Of a stretch of DNA of 64,000 nucleotides, positions 17,620-26,991 are shown piece by piece. Within the stretch, counting starts at the first letter, position 1; each line of letters starts with the position of its first letter. The stretch is from Thermodesulfobacterium thermophilum DSM 1276 (GTDB lineage: Bacteria > Desulfobacterota > Thermodesulfobacteria > Thermodesulfobacteriales > Thermodesulfobacteriaceae). The position numbers and the translations under genes were made by a program. Below the pieces are notes generated by a model, which saw only the letters and a list, made by a program, of their open reading frames with translations, had not been told where the DNA came from and did not search any database. The stretch is taken from NCBI RefSeq assembly GCF_000421605.1, contig NZ_ATXI01000003.1:62001-126000 (forward strand), in the 5' to 3' direction.

Positions 17620-18909
17620 ATGATTAAAAGTACAAAAGACATTTTTTTAAAAAAATTTTTAACAACCATTTACCTGTTTTTGGTGCTTTTTGTTTCTGGT
17701 TGTGCCAACTCTAACGGACCTTTTTTAAACTTAATTCCTGAAGAAAAAGAGATAGAATTAGGGAACCTATATGTCTATCCTGCTATAGATGAATATGATG
17801 GGCTTTATCCTGAGAAAATGGTGCAAGAGTATGTATCAGGCTTAGGACAAAGGCTTGCCAGGTTTTCTGAAAGAAAGCTCCCTTATAAATTCTATGTAGT
17901 AAACTCTGACGTGGTAAATGCCTTTGCTCTACCAGGAGGTCCGGTGATAGTTACCAGAGGTCTACTTTTAACCTTAGACAAAGAAAGTCAGCTTGCTGGG
18001 GTTTTAGCCCACGAAATAGGACATATAACCGCTAAACATCATGTAAAAATGTTAGAAAAACAGCTGGCCCTAAACTTTCTTCTTCAAATAGGAAGCCTGT
18101 TAGTCCCACAAGACCTTACAGGAGAAATTTTGTTAAAATTAGGGGCTGTGTCTGCTTCACTACTCCAGCTTAAGTTTAGTAGAGATCAAGAAAAAGAGGC
18201 AGACTACTATGGTTTTCTCTTTGCCTATAAAGCAGGATATTCTCCGCAAGGCATGATAGAGGTCTTTGAAAAGTTTAAACAGATGGAAAAAGAACGACCT
18301 CCTGAATGGCTTTCTACCCACCCCTTACCTGAAACGAGAATTAAAGAAGCTCAAAACTATATCAACACCTTTAAACCCTCTGGTGCCTTTATCTCTGACA
18401 CCGAAAAATTTCAAAAAATAAAAAACTTGTTGGTTACCACTAAACCTTCTTACCAACAAGTATCCAAAGGTAAGGCTGAGTATAAGAAAAAGAACTTCGA
18501 TGCAGCAGAAGCTTATTTTAAAGAAGCCTTAAGTTTATATCCTCAAAACACTGTGGCCTTGGTTTACTTAGCTTCTATTAGGTTAGAAAAGAAAGATTTT
18601 GAGGGTGCAAAAACCTATGCCATAAAAGCTGTAGAAATAGACCCTAACTTTTTCTCAGCTCAGCTAATCGCAGGTATTTCCTGCTTCAAGATAGGAGAAT
18701 TAAGTAATTCCCTTGTTTACTTAGAAAAGGCCTCACAGCTTATTCCTTTTAACGGGATTTCTTATTATTATAAAGGTAGAGTTTATGAAACTCAAAAACA
18801 ATTCTCTTTAGCCTTAAAAAACTATCAAAAAGCCTTAGAATTAGGCCCAAAACAAGCCTCTTGGTATTCTGACTGTAAAGCACGATATGAACGATTGAGA
18901 CTACATTAA
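17620..18909 (+). CDS. M48-family metalloprotease lipoprotein with TPR repeats (BepA/YfgC-like)
   Basis: 429 residues. Signal with lipobox VSGC (C28). The M48 zinc site is HEIGH at 131-135 with the third ligand E193 in EKEADYYG. The C-terminal half (from about 280) has TPR repeats, as in BepA, which acts on outer-membrane protein and LPS assembly factors in the periplasm; lptE elsewhere in the window is a possible client system. No good Shine-Dalgarno precedes ATG 17620. Confidence 0.9.
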   Translation: MIKSTKDIFLKKFLTTIYLFLVLFVSGCANSNGPFLNLIPEEKEIELGNLYVYPAIDEYDGLYPEKMVQEYVSGLGQRLARFSERKLPYKFYVVNSDVVNAFALPGGPVIVTRGLLLTLDKESQLAGVLAHEIGHITAKHHVKMLEKQLALNFLLQIGSLLVPQDLTGEILLKLGAVSASLLQLKFSRDQEKEADYYGFLFAYKAGYSPQGMIEVFEKFKQMEKERPPEWLSTHPLPETRIKEAQNYINTFKPSGAFISDTEKFQKIKNLLVTTKPSYQQVSKGKAEYKKKNFDAAEAYFKEALSLYPQNTVALVYLASIRLEKKDFEGAKTYAIKAVEIDPNFFSAQLIAGISCFKIGELSNSLVYLEKASQLIPFNGISYYYKGRVYETQKQFSLALKNYQKALELGPKQASWYSDCKARYERLRLH

Positions 18910-18911
18910 GT

Positions 18912-19826
18912 ATGAAAAAAATGGATAATCTCTTAGACCTTTTATTAACCTCTTTACCTTGGGTTGTAACCTTTAAGACTTCAGGGGTAACCACCTCTCT
19001 TCTACTACCTCCTTTAGTTGCTTTTGTCATCTCTTTTCTCTGTGCCTCTGGAGGAATAAGCGGTGCTTTTTTACTTTTACCTTTTCAGGTAAGTGTCCTT
19101 AGGTTTACCACTCCTGCGGTTAGTGCAACCAACCATCTTTTTAACGTGTTTGCCATTCCTTTTGGGGTCTATAGGTACTGGAAAGAAAAACGTTTTTTCT
19201 ATCCGTTAACCTTAATAATTGCTGTAGGCACCTTACCTGGTGTGATTATAGGATATTTTTTAAGAATAGGCTATTTTCAGGAACTGGTAAGATTTAAGCT
19301 TTTGGTTGGTGCTGTACTTTTGGTAATAAGCTTAAAGCTTCTTTATGATATCATATTTCCTCCTAAAAAAGATGCATCTTTTTCTCCAGAGCCTCCAAAA
19401 CTTCTCCAGTTTAACTGGAAAACCTTAGCATTCATCTATGACCATAAAACCTACCAAGTAAGTTCTTTAGCTATATCTTTGGTTGCCTTTTTTATAGGAA
19501 TTATAGGTGGTATTTATGGGATAGGAGGAGGGGCTTTGATGGCCCCTATCTTGCTTGGTTTTTTTCACCTACCTCCTTATGTGTTTGCTGGAGCCACTCT
19601 TCTTGGAACTTGTTTAACCTCAGTCGTGGGAATACTGATTTTTACCTTTGGAGGAAATCCGCCAGACTGGGTGCTTGGAGCTCTTTTAGGTTTAGGGGGG
19701 GCAGCTGGACTATATTTAGGGGCTAAAGCCCAAAAAAGAATGCCTCAAAAGTTTATAAGGGTTATAATAACAGCGTTGGTGCTTTTTATAAGCTTAAGAT
19801 ATCTCTATTCTTACTTTATGCGGTAA
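18912..19826 (+). CDS. TauE/SafE-family membrane permease
   Basis: 304 residues with about eight membrane helices and the family glycine-rich repeats, FLCASGGISGAFLLLPF near residue 41 and IGGIYGIGGGALMAPIL near residue 200. The family exports sulfite, sulfoacetate and other organosulfur anions, which fits a sulfur-metabolising host, but the substrate is unproven. Starts 2 bases after the protease stop (co-transcribed) and ends convergently, overlapping the siroheme decarboxylase 3' end by 11 bases. Confidence 0.87.
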   Translation: MKKMDNLLDLLLTSLPWVVTFKTSGVTTSLLLPPLVAFVISFLCASGGISGAFLLLPFQVSVLRFTTPAVSATNHLFNVFAIPFGVYRYWKEKRFFYPLTLIIAVGTLPGVIIGYFLRIGYFQELVRFKLLVGAVLLVISLKLLYDIIFPPKKDASFSPEPPKLLQFNWKTLAFIYDHKTYQVSSLAISLVAFFIGIIGGIYGIGGGALMAPILLGFFHLPPYVFAGATLLGTCLTSVVGILIFTFGGNPPDWVLGALLGLGGAAGLYLGAKAQKRMPQKFIRVIITALVLFISLRYLYSYFMR

Positions 19827-20796
19827 AAACATCGTCATAAAAAAGTTTTAACCTAATCTTTTTTAATTCTTTTAGTGTAGTAAGCATAAGATATTCGGTG
19901 ATATCTATCTTTTGAGCCAGTTCTTCTATCAACCTTTTTTCCTCTTCGTTCTTAAAATGACACATCGTATACAGGTTATAATCCCAAAAAGGATAGGTCT
20001 TTCTTTCATAACAATGGGTGATAAAAGCTTTTTTAATAACTTCCTTCACAAAAGGTTCTATTTTTTGGGGAGGGATCTTCCAGGCTACCATGACGTTAGT
20101 TTTATATCCTAAGCGGTCATGTTTTACCAAGGCCCCAAACCTTCTTAAACCGCCTTGCTTTTTCACTTCCATCAACCAAGAAAAAATCTCATCTTCTCTG
20201 ACACCGAGTTTTTCAGCTATAGGTTTAAAAGGTTCTTTTATCAAAGGAAGAGGCTCTTGAAGATGTTTAACAAACCACACATCTTTTTCTGAAAACTTCT
20301 TACTTGTTTGCTTATAAAAACCAATTTCTTCGTCTTTTTCGTTTTCGTAATTTTCTACTTCTAAAACCGTAGATATCTTAAAAACCCTTAAAGCAGGTAA
20401 AAATAAAAAATCTTCTATTTGGCATCTCTTACAAAGATTGTCTGCCTCAGTCAAAAGGTCTTTTCCTGGGGGCACTACCAGAATAAACCAAAGGTTGTAA
20501 TCATGAGATCTTAAGTAGTTATGACTTACCCCTTGATGGCTGTTTATGATCTCTATTGTCTGAATAAGGTTTTCTTCCTTAGCCCTTAAGGCAAAAAGCC
20601 CAGACCTATGACCAAAAAAAGAAGGATTAAAAACCGCAGAAACCTGTCTTATTATTCTTTTTTCTTGTAACTCTTTAACTTTTTCTATAAAAAAATCTTC
20701 TTCTAAACCAATCTTTTCAGCTAATCGCAAAAAGGGCCTATTTTCTAAGGGAAAATCTTTTTGGATAACAGAAAGAATTTTTTTCTCAAAATCCAT
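19816..20796 (-). CDS. Fused siroheme decarboxylase, AhbA-AhbB type (two Lrp/AsnC-like modules)
   Basis: 326 residues containing two tandem modules of about 150 residues, each with an AsnC/Lrp-like helix-turn-helix start (ERNRPFLRLAEKIG-like and KPIAEKLGVREDEI) and a following alpha/beta domain. The motif IIRQVSAVFNPSFFGH in the first and LRRFGALVKHDRLGY in the second match siroheme decarboxylase subunits AhbA/AhbB (NirDL). It would convert siroheme to 12,18-didecarboxysiroheme in the alternative heme pathway of sulfate reducers. Here both subunits are one chain. Located 3 bases after rpoD. Confidence 0.85.
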   Translation of the reverse strand: MDFEKKILSVIQKDFPLENRPFLRLAEKIGLEEDFFIEKVKELQEKRIIRQVSAVFNPSFFGHRSGLFALRAKEENLIQTIEIINSHQGVSHNYLRSHDYNLWFILVVPPGKDLLTEADNLCKRCQIEDFLFLPALRVFKISTVLEVENYENEKDEEIGFYKQTSKKFSEKDVWFVKHLQEPLPLIKEPFKPIAEKLGVREDEIFSWLMEVKKQGGLRRFGALVKHDRLGYKTNVMVAWKIPPQKIEPFVKEVIKKAFITHCYERKTYPFWDYNLYTMCHFKNEEEKRLIEELAQKIDITEYLMLTTLKELKKIRLKLFYDDVFTA

Positions 20797-20799
20797 ACG

Positions 20800-22344
20800 T
20801 TAAGAACCATAAATAAGAAAATTCTTTAAAAGTTTTATCCTCTGAGGATGTTTCAGTTTACGCAGAGCGATGCTTTCTATCTGTCTGATTCTTTCTTTAG
20901 TAACCCCAAACTTGTTTCCTACCTCTTCTAAAGTATAGGATTCTCTTTCACCTATTCCAAATCGTAGTCTTATAATCTTTTCCTCCCTGGGGGACAAACC
21001 TTTTAGAAGTTCTCTTATTTTTTCTGATAGAGCTTGATTAAAGGTAATTTCATCAGGTTTTAAGGCTTTCTGGTCTTCTATGAAATCTCTTAGTGTAGAA
21101 TCGTCTTCTTCTCCTATGTTAGTTTCCAGAGAAATAGGTTGTTTCATGATCTTAAATATGTAGTTAAGTTTTTCTATAGAAAGGCCTGTCTCTTTAGAAA
21201 GTTCCTCTAAAGTTGGGTCTCTGCCATATTCTTGATAAAACTTATTAGAAATGAGCTTGCTTATTTTGTATATAGTTTCTATTATATGGAGAGGGATCCT
21301 TATGGTCCTGGTATTTTCTGCCAGATACCTGGTGATAGACTGTCTTATCCACCAGGTAGCATAGGTGCTAAACTTAAATCCTTTTCGGTAATCAAATTTT
21401 TCTATGGCTTTAAGAAGACCTATGTTTCCTTCCTGTATTAAATCAGAAAGAAACATCCCTTTTGGAGAATACTTACGAGCTATAGAAATGATAAGCCTAA
21501 GATTAGATTTTACCAACTCCTCTTTGCAGGCCTTTATAACTTGAAAGGCCTTATAAATCTTCTCTCCACTTTGGTATACCTTCTCTAAGGGCTCTCCAAA
21601 GAATTCATCAAAATGTTTCATAAACTTACGATGTTCGTTTACTTCTTTTACCAGCTTGTCTAAATCTATCTTATCGATAGAGAATCTTTCTGCTAAACGA
21701 AGAAAATTAATCTGTCTTCCGTTAACTGAAAAAATTTTTTCTATCGTGATAGGCTTGATCTCGTATTTAGTTTGTAGTTTGTTTTTCAATCTATTTAGGT
21801 TGTTAACCCTGTGGTAGGTTTCTAAAATCTCACAACAAAGCTCATCTAACAGCAATTTACTTGGTCTTACCTGATAAACAAGTTCTATGCTATTTTCCAA
21901 AAGCTCAGGTTTAACACCATTGGAGTTAAAAGACTCTAAAATGTCACTTAAGTTTTGTTTTAAACTTTGTATCCAATGTTCAAAATTTTCTTTATGTTTT
22001 TGTAATTCATCACAATCCTTAAAAAGCAGTCCTAACTTACCATGTCTTTCTGATTGAACAACCAGATGAAAAAACTTGGCGGTAGTAGCATAATAGCTGA
22101 GAACCTCTTTCAATATTTCCCTTTCCTTTTCTTCTATAGTCCTTCCTATCCTTATTTCATCTTCTTTGGTAAGAAGTTTATGAGAAAAAACTTCCTTAAA
22201 ATAGATCTTTATAGGGTCTTCGTCTTTAACTACAGACTTTTTTTCCTCTTCATCAGGTAGCCAGAATTTTTCTGAAGAAACCTCCTCTAAGAGCATTTCC
22301 TCTTCTTCAAAAAGACAAAAAGTTTTTTTGTTTCGGAGGCTCAT
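20800..22344 (-). CDS. rpoD: Primary RNA polymerase sigma factor
   Basis: 514 residues. Region 1.2 and a non-conserved insert are followed by region 2 (DLIQEGNIGLLKAIEKF, with the -10-reading TYATWWIRQSITRYL segment), region 3 and region 4 (EEVGNKFGVTKERIRQIE). This is the housekeeping sigma-70; promoters in the window (TTGACA/TATAAT) fit it. It lies downstream of dnaG by 42 bases in an rpsU-mutS2-dnaG-rpoD order. Confidence 0.95.
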   Translation of the reverse strand: MSLRNKKTFCLFEEEEMLLEEVSSEKFWLPDEEEKKSVVKDEDPIKIYFKEVFSHKLLTKEDEIRIGRTIEEKEREILKEVLSYYATTAKFFHLVVQSERHGKLGLLFKDCDELQKHKENFEHWIQSLKQNLSDILESFNSNGVKPELLENSIELVYQVRPSKLLLDELCCEILETYHRVNNLNRLKNKLQTKYEIKPITIEKIFSVNGRQINFLRLAERFSIDKIDLDKLVKEVNEHRKFMKHFDEFFGEPLEKVYQSGEKIYKAFQVIKACKEELVKSNLRLIISIARKYSPKGMFLSDLIQEGNIGLLKAIEKFDYRKGFKFSTYATWWIRQSITRYLAENTRTIRIPLHIIETIYKISKLISNKFYQEYGRDPTLEELSKETGLSIEKLNYIFKIMKQPISLETNIGEEDDSTLRDFIEDQKALKPDEITFNQALSEKIRELLKGLSPREEKIIRLRFGIGERESYTLEEVGNKFGVTKERIRQIESIALRKLKHPQRIKLLKNFLIYGS

Positions 22345-22386
22345 TCAATCCTCCTTTATTTAAAAATTTTTATGTAAACTTTTATT

Positions 22387-24141
22387 TTAATTCTTTACTT
22401 TGTCTAAACCACAAACCTTATTAATCAAAGTGGCTTGCAAAAGACAAAGATATTGATTTTTTTCTTCTTTTGCCCCTACATTTTCTAAATTTTTTATGCT
22501 CTCTGCAAGTTTTTTTAACTCCAGCTTGATTAAAGACTTTTGAAGAAAGGATTTTATGTCTTCGAGAACCTCCTCTCGACTTTCAAAAGGAGGGCTAAAA
22601 AGAAGATCGCTTAGAATAGACTGAAATTCAGGATCAGAGACACAAGAAAGCTCTCCCAGCCCTTTTTTCAAACTCTCGATTAACTTTGTTAAAAAAACCG
22701 CATACTTAGAACCACAAGCTTCTAAATACTTAGAAAGTCCTGACTCCTCTAAAATTTCTAAATCTTCAGGATAACTTACTAAGTATTGAGCAATCATCCT
22801 TAAACAACTATCTTCCTTAGGCTCAACCAAACTCTTTTCAAAAGATGAAATAAATACAGCAGGTTTTTGAGATACTCCCTTTTTAGATAAACTTTTTAAA
22901 ATCTCTGTTTCAGATAAATCCAGTTTAAAGCTCAGTTCCTTAGCTACTTTTTTCTTTAAAAACGGGTCTTCTATACCCTGAAAAACCTCAATCAATTCTT
23001 GATAAGCCTTAGAAGGATTTTGTTTAAATTTTTCTTGGTAAAAAGAAACTACAAAAGAAATTCCGTCCTGGGTTAAGTCCTTTATCTTTTCTTTAACCTC
23101 TGATCTGTCTACCTTATTTTTTTGGACGAAAGAATCTGGATCTTCTCCTTCAGGTAAAACGACACATTTAGGTAAAATCCCTTCTTTTACAAACAAAGAC
23201 ACAGCCTTTACCGTAGCCTTTTTCCCGGCTTCATCGCTATCATAACATACCAATATCTCTTCTGATAATCCTTTAAGAATCTTTACATGATTAGGGGTAA
23301 GGGCTGTACCACAGGTAGCAACCGTATTTCTTATCCCAGCCTCCCAGAAAGAAAGGAAATCAAAGTATCCCTCTACTAAAAAACAGGTTTTTTCTTTCTT
23401 GATATATTCTTTAGCCTGATAAAGACCATAAAGGATTTCTGATTTTTTATAAATTTTAGACTCAGGGGTATTTAAATACTTGGGCTCGTCTTCTTTAAGA
23501 AGAGCTCTTCCTCCAAAACCAACACACTCTCCCTTGTAATTAAAAACAGGAAAGATTACCCTAAACTTAAAAAGGTCTACAAAAGACCCGTCTTGTACTT
23601 GTTTGATCAAACCAAGCTCTTCTGCGTGTTTAAATTCTTCTTTTGAGGTTCTCAAATAACTGGTTAACACCCTACCTTCTTGAGGAGCAAAACCTAAAAG
23701 AAAATGCTTTATAGTCTCTTCAGAAAGGCCTCTTTCTAAGAGATATTCTCTTCCTTCTTTAGCCCCAGGATGAAAAAACAACAAATGATGGTAAAACTTG
23801 GCTACTTTATAAACCAGGCTAACAAGCTCGTCTTCTTTTCTTTTTTCTAAAAACACCTTTTCTTCTACATAAATTCCTGCTTTCTCTGCTAATTCTAAGA
23901 TAGCCTCTTTAAAGGATAACCCCTTTATCTTCATATAAAAAGTCACCACATCCCCAGACTCTCCACATCCAAAACATTTAAAAATCTGTTTCTCAGGACT
24001 GACTACAAAAGAAGGGGTTTTCTCTGAATGAAAAGGACAAAGCCCTACAAAATTTTTGCCTACCCTCTTTAACCTTACATAGTTAGACACTACTTCTACA
24101 AGGTCATAGATTTCTTTTATCTTTTCAAAAAGTCCTTCCAA
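22387..24141 (-). CDS. dnaG: DNA primase
   Basis: 584 residues. The N-terminal CHC2 zinc finger is intact: CPFHSEKTPSF followed by FKCFGCGESGDVV (residues about 37-65). The RNA-polymerase/TOPRIM core has LVEGYFDFL and YDSDEAGKKA. A helicase-binding C-domain follows. It primes replication with DnaB. Its zinc finger is a useful contrast to the degenerate one in the element primase at 61651-63579. Confidence 0.95.
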   Translation of the reverse strand: MEGLFEKIKEIYDLVEVVSNYVRLKRVGKNFVGLCPFHSEKTPSFVVSPEKQIFKCFGCGESGDVVTFYMKIKGLSFKEAILELAEKAGIYVEEKVFLEKRKEDELVSLVYKVAKFYHHLLFFHPGAKEGREYLLERGLSEETIKHFLLGFAPQEGRVLTSYLRTSKEEFKHAEELGLIKQVQDGSFVDLFKFRVIFPVFNYKGECVGFGGRALLKEDEPKYLNTPESKIYKKSEILYGLYQAKEYIKKEKTCFLVEGYFDFLSFWEAGIRNTVATCGTALTPNHVKILKGLSEEILVCYDSDEAGKKATVKAVSLFVKEGILPKCVVLPEGEDPDSFVQKNKVDRSEVKEKIKDLTQDGISFVVSFYQEKFKQNPSKAYQELIEVFQGIEDPFLKKKVAKELSFKLDLSETEILKSLSKKGVSQKPAVFISSFEKSLVEPKEDSCLRMIAQYLVSYPEDLEILEESGLSKYLEACGSKYAVFLTKLIESLKKGLGELSCVSDPEFQSILSDLLFSPPFESREEVLEDIKSFLQKSLIKLELKKLAESIKNLENVGAKEEKNQYLCLLQATLINKVCGLDKVKN

Positions 24142-24271
24142 AGGTTACCTCTGTGAACTTTGTTTGGTCTTTAAAGTTAAAGTATTAAAGATAAAGATTG
24201 AAAGAAATTTTTTCATCAAAAATTTTATAATACACTTTTTTAAATATGCAATAGTGAAATAAAAAACCTCC

Positions 24272-26572
24272 TTAATAGTTTTTTTCCAGGAAAACTACAG
24301 TAACCCCTGTGCCTCCCTTACTTTGTTCTGCAAATCTAAACTCTTTTACCAGAGGATGGTCTTTTAGGTGTTTCTGAATAGCCTCTCTTAACCTTCCTGA
24401 CCCATGCCCATGAACAAGATAAACCTCAACTACCCCCTCTAAAAAGCTCCTGTTAAGTTCTTTTTCTACCGCTTCCAAAGCCTCATCAACTGTTAACCCC
24501 AAAAGATTAACACTTCTCCTATTTTCTTTAGACGTTGGGGAAGTAGAAGGTCTTGAGAGAAATCCCTGAGAGTAGTCTGATTTTAGTTTGTGAGTTTCTA
24601 AGGAAACTTTCGATAACCTTTCTAACGGTATCTCTAACCTTAAAGCACCACATAGAACCTCTGCTAAATTATCTCTTATCTTTATAACTTTCCCTTTCTG
24701 GTTAAACCCTTTTATTAATACATAATCACCTTCCTGAATAGTTTCTTCTTGATGACTTTCTTTTAAAACCTTAGCCACAAACTTTTCAAACTCTTTCGCC
24801 CCACCTTTTTTACCTATACCCTTTTCACTCAATTTCCCTATCAGTTTCTTAAAATCTCTTTCCCATTCTTTAAACTTAAGTTCGAGTTGTTTGGCATAAT
24901 GTTTTTCAAGTTCTTCTTTTTTATGGTTAAGTTGAAGCTCTCTTTGCTCTAATTCTTTTTCTTTGTATTCTAAAGACTCTCTAAGCTTTTTTACTCTATC
25001 AAACTCTTTTTCCCAAAGTTTATACCACTCCCAGTATTCTTTATTTTGCAAGTATTCAAAGGCTCTATCTAAAATTCGCTCAGGAATACCTATTTTTTTG
25101 GCCAGCTCAAAGGCTAAAGAATCCCCATAAACATCATAAACCAACCTGTAAGTAGGTTCTTTAGTCTGAAGATTATACTCCATCGTAGCAACCTTTAACC
25201 CTTCTATCTTAAGCCCTAAAGTTTTCAAAAACTGAGAATGGGTGGTAACCACTACTTTGACCCCTCTGTTTAAAAGCTCTTCCAACACCGCAGCAATGAG
25301 TGCCATACCTTTTTCAGGGTCTGTACCTCTTCCTGGTTCATCAAGAAGCACCAAGGTTTGACTATCTGCCTGATCTAAAATCTCTTTAAGACCTCTTAAA
25401 TGAGAAGAAAAAGAAGACTCGCCCTGGAAGATATCCTGATCATCTCCAATGTCAGCAAACACTTTGTCAAAAACCGGGATTTCAGCCCTTTCTGCAGGTA
25501 TTAAAAAACCTGTCTGAGCCATTAAACAAATCAAACCTATGGTTTTTAGAGAAACTGTCTTACCACCTAAGTTAGGTCCTGTAATAAGCAATCCTTTTTC
25601 TAAGAAAAAATCATTTCTAATTGCTTTAACCTGTTTTTCCTTAGCTTGATTAAGTAATAGAAAAGGATGAATCCCTTGCCAAACCTTAAGGCTCCCTTGA
25701 GGTTTTAAATCAGGGAAAATCCCTCGATAAGCCCTTCCTAAGTTTACCTTACCCCAGGCTACTTCGAACTCCAAATAAAGGTTTTCAAGCTCAAAAAAAA
25801 GATCTTTTTTTAGAAATAGCTCTTGAGAAACTTCTTTTAAAATCTTTAGTTCTTCTCTTTGCTCTTGATGACGAAGGGTTTCCAACTCGTTTGAAAGACC
25901 TATTATAGAAACTGGTTCTATAAAAGCAGTAGCCCCACTTGAAGAAAGTCCGTGGAAAATCCCTTTCACCTTATTTTTAAATTCAACCTTAACCGGAAGA
26001 ACATACCTACCTTCTTTTTGGGTATAAAGATTTTCCTGCAAATAGCCTTTTTTAAAAAAATGTTCTCTAAGCTTATCAAGTTTCCCATACAGAAGGTCTA
26101 AAGCCTCTCTAATTTTCTTTCTTATCACATAAAGTTGATAGGAAGCTTTGTCTTTAATTTCCTTTCTTTCATAATCAAGTACACGGTCTAAAACTTGTTG
26201 CTCTAGCTCCATAACACCTTGATAGACCTCCACAAGCCGAGAAAAAGGAGAATTATTGAGAATTGAAGATAATCTTTTTAAAACTGTAAACCACTGCTTA
26301 ATCTGTATAAGTTCTAAAGGAAGGAAAACAGAACGCTTTTGAGCCTTAAGAAAAAGAAATTTTAACGATTTAAGGGGGACAAGGTCTAACCTTTCCCCCT
26401 TTTCTATAAGATTCCAGAGATAACTTGTTTGCGCCTGAAGTATACAGGCTTTTTCAAAATCAAAATTAGGTAATAATTGTTTTACTTCTTGTTTAACAAA
26501 ATCACTAACTACGTTTTCAGAAAGATAATCTAAAAGTTTAGACCATTCAAGTTTAACAAAAAATTTCAACAC
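24272..26572 (-). CDS. mutS2: MutS2 (Smr-domain MutS paralogue)
   Basis: 766 residues. Walker A GPNLGGKTVSLK and Walker B LLDEPGRGTDPEKG near residues 340-420, a long coiled coil (about 510-590), and a C-terminal Smr nuclease domain with the HGHGSGRLREAI motif. It lacks the MutS mismatch-recognition domain. MutS2 suppresses recombination or rescues collided ribosomes, depending on species. Its place between rpsU and dnaG is unusual; the 130-base gap after it may carry a dnaG promoter. Confidence 0.93.
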   Translation of the reverse strand: MLKFFVKLEWSKLLDYLSENVVSDFVKQEVKQLLPNFDFEKACILQAQTSYLWNLIEKGERLDLVPLKSLKFLFLKAQKRSVFLPLELIQIKQWFTVLKRLSSILNNSPFSRLVEVYQGVMELEQQVLDRVLDYERKEIKDKASYQLYVIRKKIREALDLLYGKLDKLREHFFKKGYLQENLYTQKEGRYVLPVKVEFKNKVKGIFHGLSSSGATAFIEPVSIIGLSNELETLRHQEQREELKILKEVSQELFLKKDLFFELENLYLEFEVAWGKVNLGRAYRGIFPDLKPQGSLKVWQGIHPFLLLNQAKEKQVKAIRNDFFLEKGLLITGPNLGGKTVSLKTIGLICLMAQTGFLIPAERAEIPVFDKVFADIGDDQDIFQGESSFSSHLRGLKEILDQADSQTLVLLDEPGRGTDPEKGMALIAAVLEELLNRGVKVVVTTHSQFLKTLGLKIEGLKVATMEYNLQTKEPTYRLVYDVYGDSLAFELAKKIGIPERILDRAFEYLQNKEYWEWYKLWEKEFDRVKKLRESLEYKEKELEQRELQLNHKKEELEKHYAKQLELKFKEWERDFKKLIGKLSEKGIGKKGGAKEFEKFVAKVLKESHQEETIQEGDYVLIKGFNQKGKVIKIRDNLAEVLCGALRLEIPLERLSKVSLETHKLKSDYSQGFLSRPSTSPTSKENRRSVNLLGLTVDEALEAVEKELNRSFLEGVVEVYLVHGHGSGRLREAIQKHLKDHPLVKEFRFAEQSKGGTGVTVVFLEKNY

Positions 26573-26601
26573 TACGTTCTAAAATTTTAGAGGAATACCC
26601 C

Positions 26602-26814
26602 TTATTTTTCTTTCATTTTTTGTTGCAACTTTTTAAGTTTTTTCATCAGTTTTTTACGGGCTGCTTGCATCTTTTTTCTACGTCTAACCCCAGGCTTTTC
26701 ATAAAACTCTCTTTTTTTAACCTCAGACAGTATTTTTGTTTTTTCTACAAGCCTTTTAAACCTTTTTAAAGCTTGTTCTAAAGACTCTCCATCTTTAACG
26801 ACTATCCCCGCCAA
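26602..26814 (-). CDS. rpsU: Small ribosomal subunit protein bS21
   Basis: 70 residues, basic, with the family core [16 protein letters not shown] and the [12 protein letters not shown] tail. It begins with TTG (26814) seven bases after a GGAGGGG site, which fixes the start. bS21 helps translation initiation. First gene of the macromolecular-synthesis-like unit. Confidence 0.93.
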   Translation of the reverse strand: MAGIVVKDGESLEQALKRFKRLVEKTKILSEVKKREFYEKPGVRRRKKMQAARKKLMKKLKKLQQKMKEK

Positions 26815-26848
26815 AAGATAACCCCTCCTTTTCTAAAAATTTTGGTTT

Positions 26849-26876
26849 AGTCTAACGGGTTTTCTGATTTTGTCAA
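26849..26876 (-). promoter_or_regulatory. Putative promoter for rpsU-mutS2-dnaG-rpoD
   Basis: Minus-strand TTGACA (26876-26871), 16-base spacer, TAGACT (26854-26849). The -35 is perfect and the -10 is 4 of 6. It sits about 35 bases before the TTG start of rpsU. Confidence 0.5.
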
Positions 26877-26991
26877 GTTTTTAAAAGGCTTAATATGTAT
26901 TTTATAATAAGGTTTATAAATACCCAAAAACTAAAACACAAAACTTTTAAAAGGGTTGTTTTTTAAAAATTATTAAATAAAATTATTGGAT

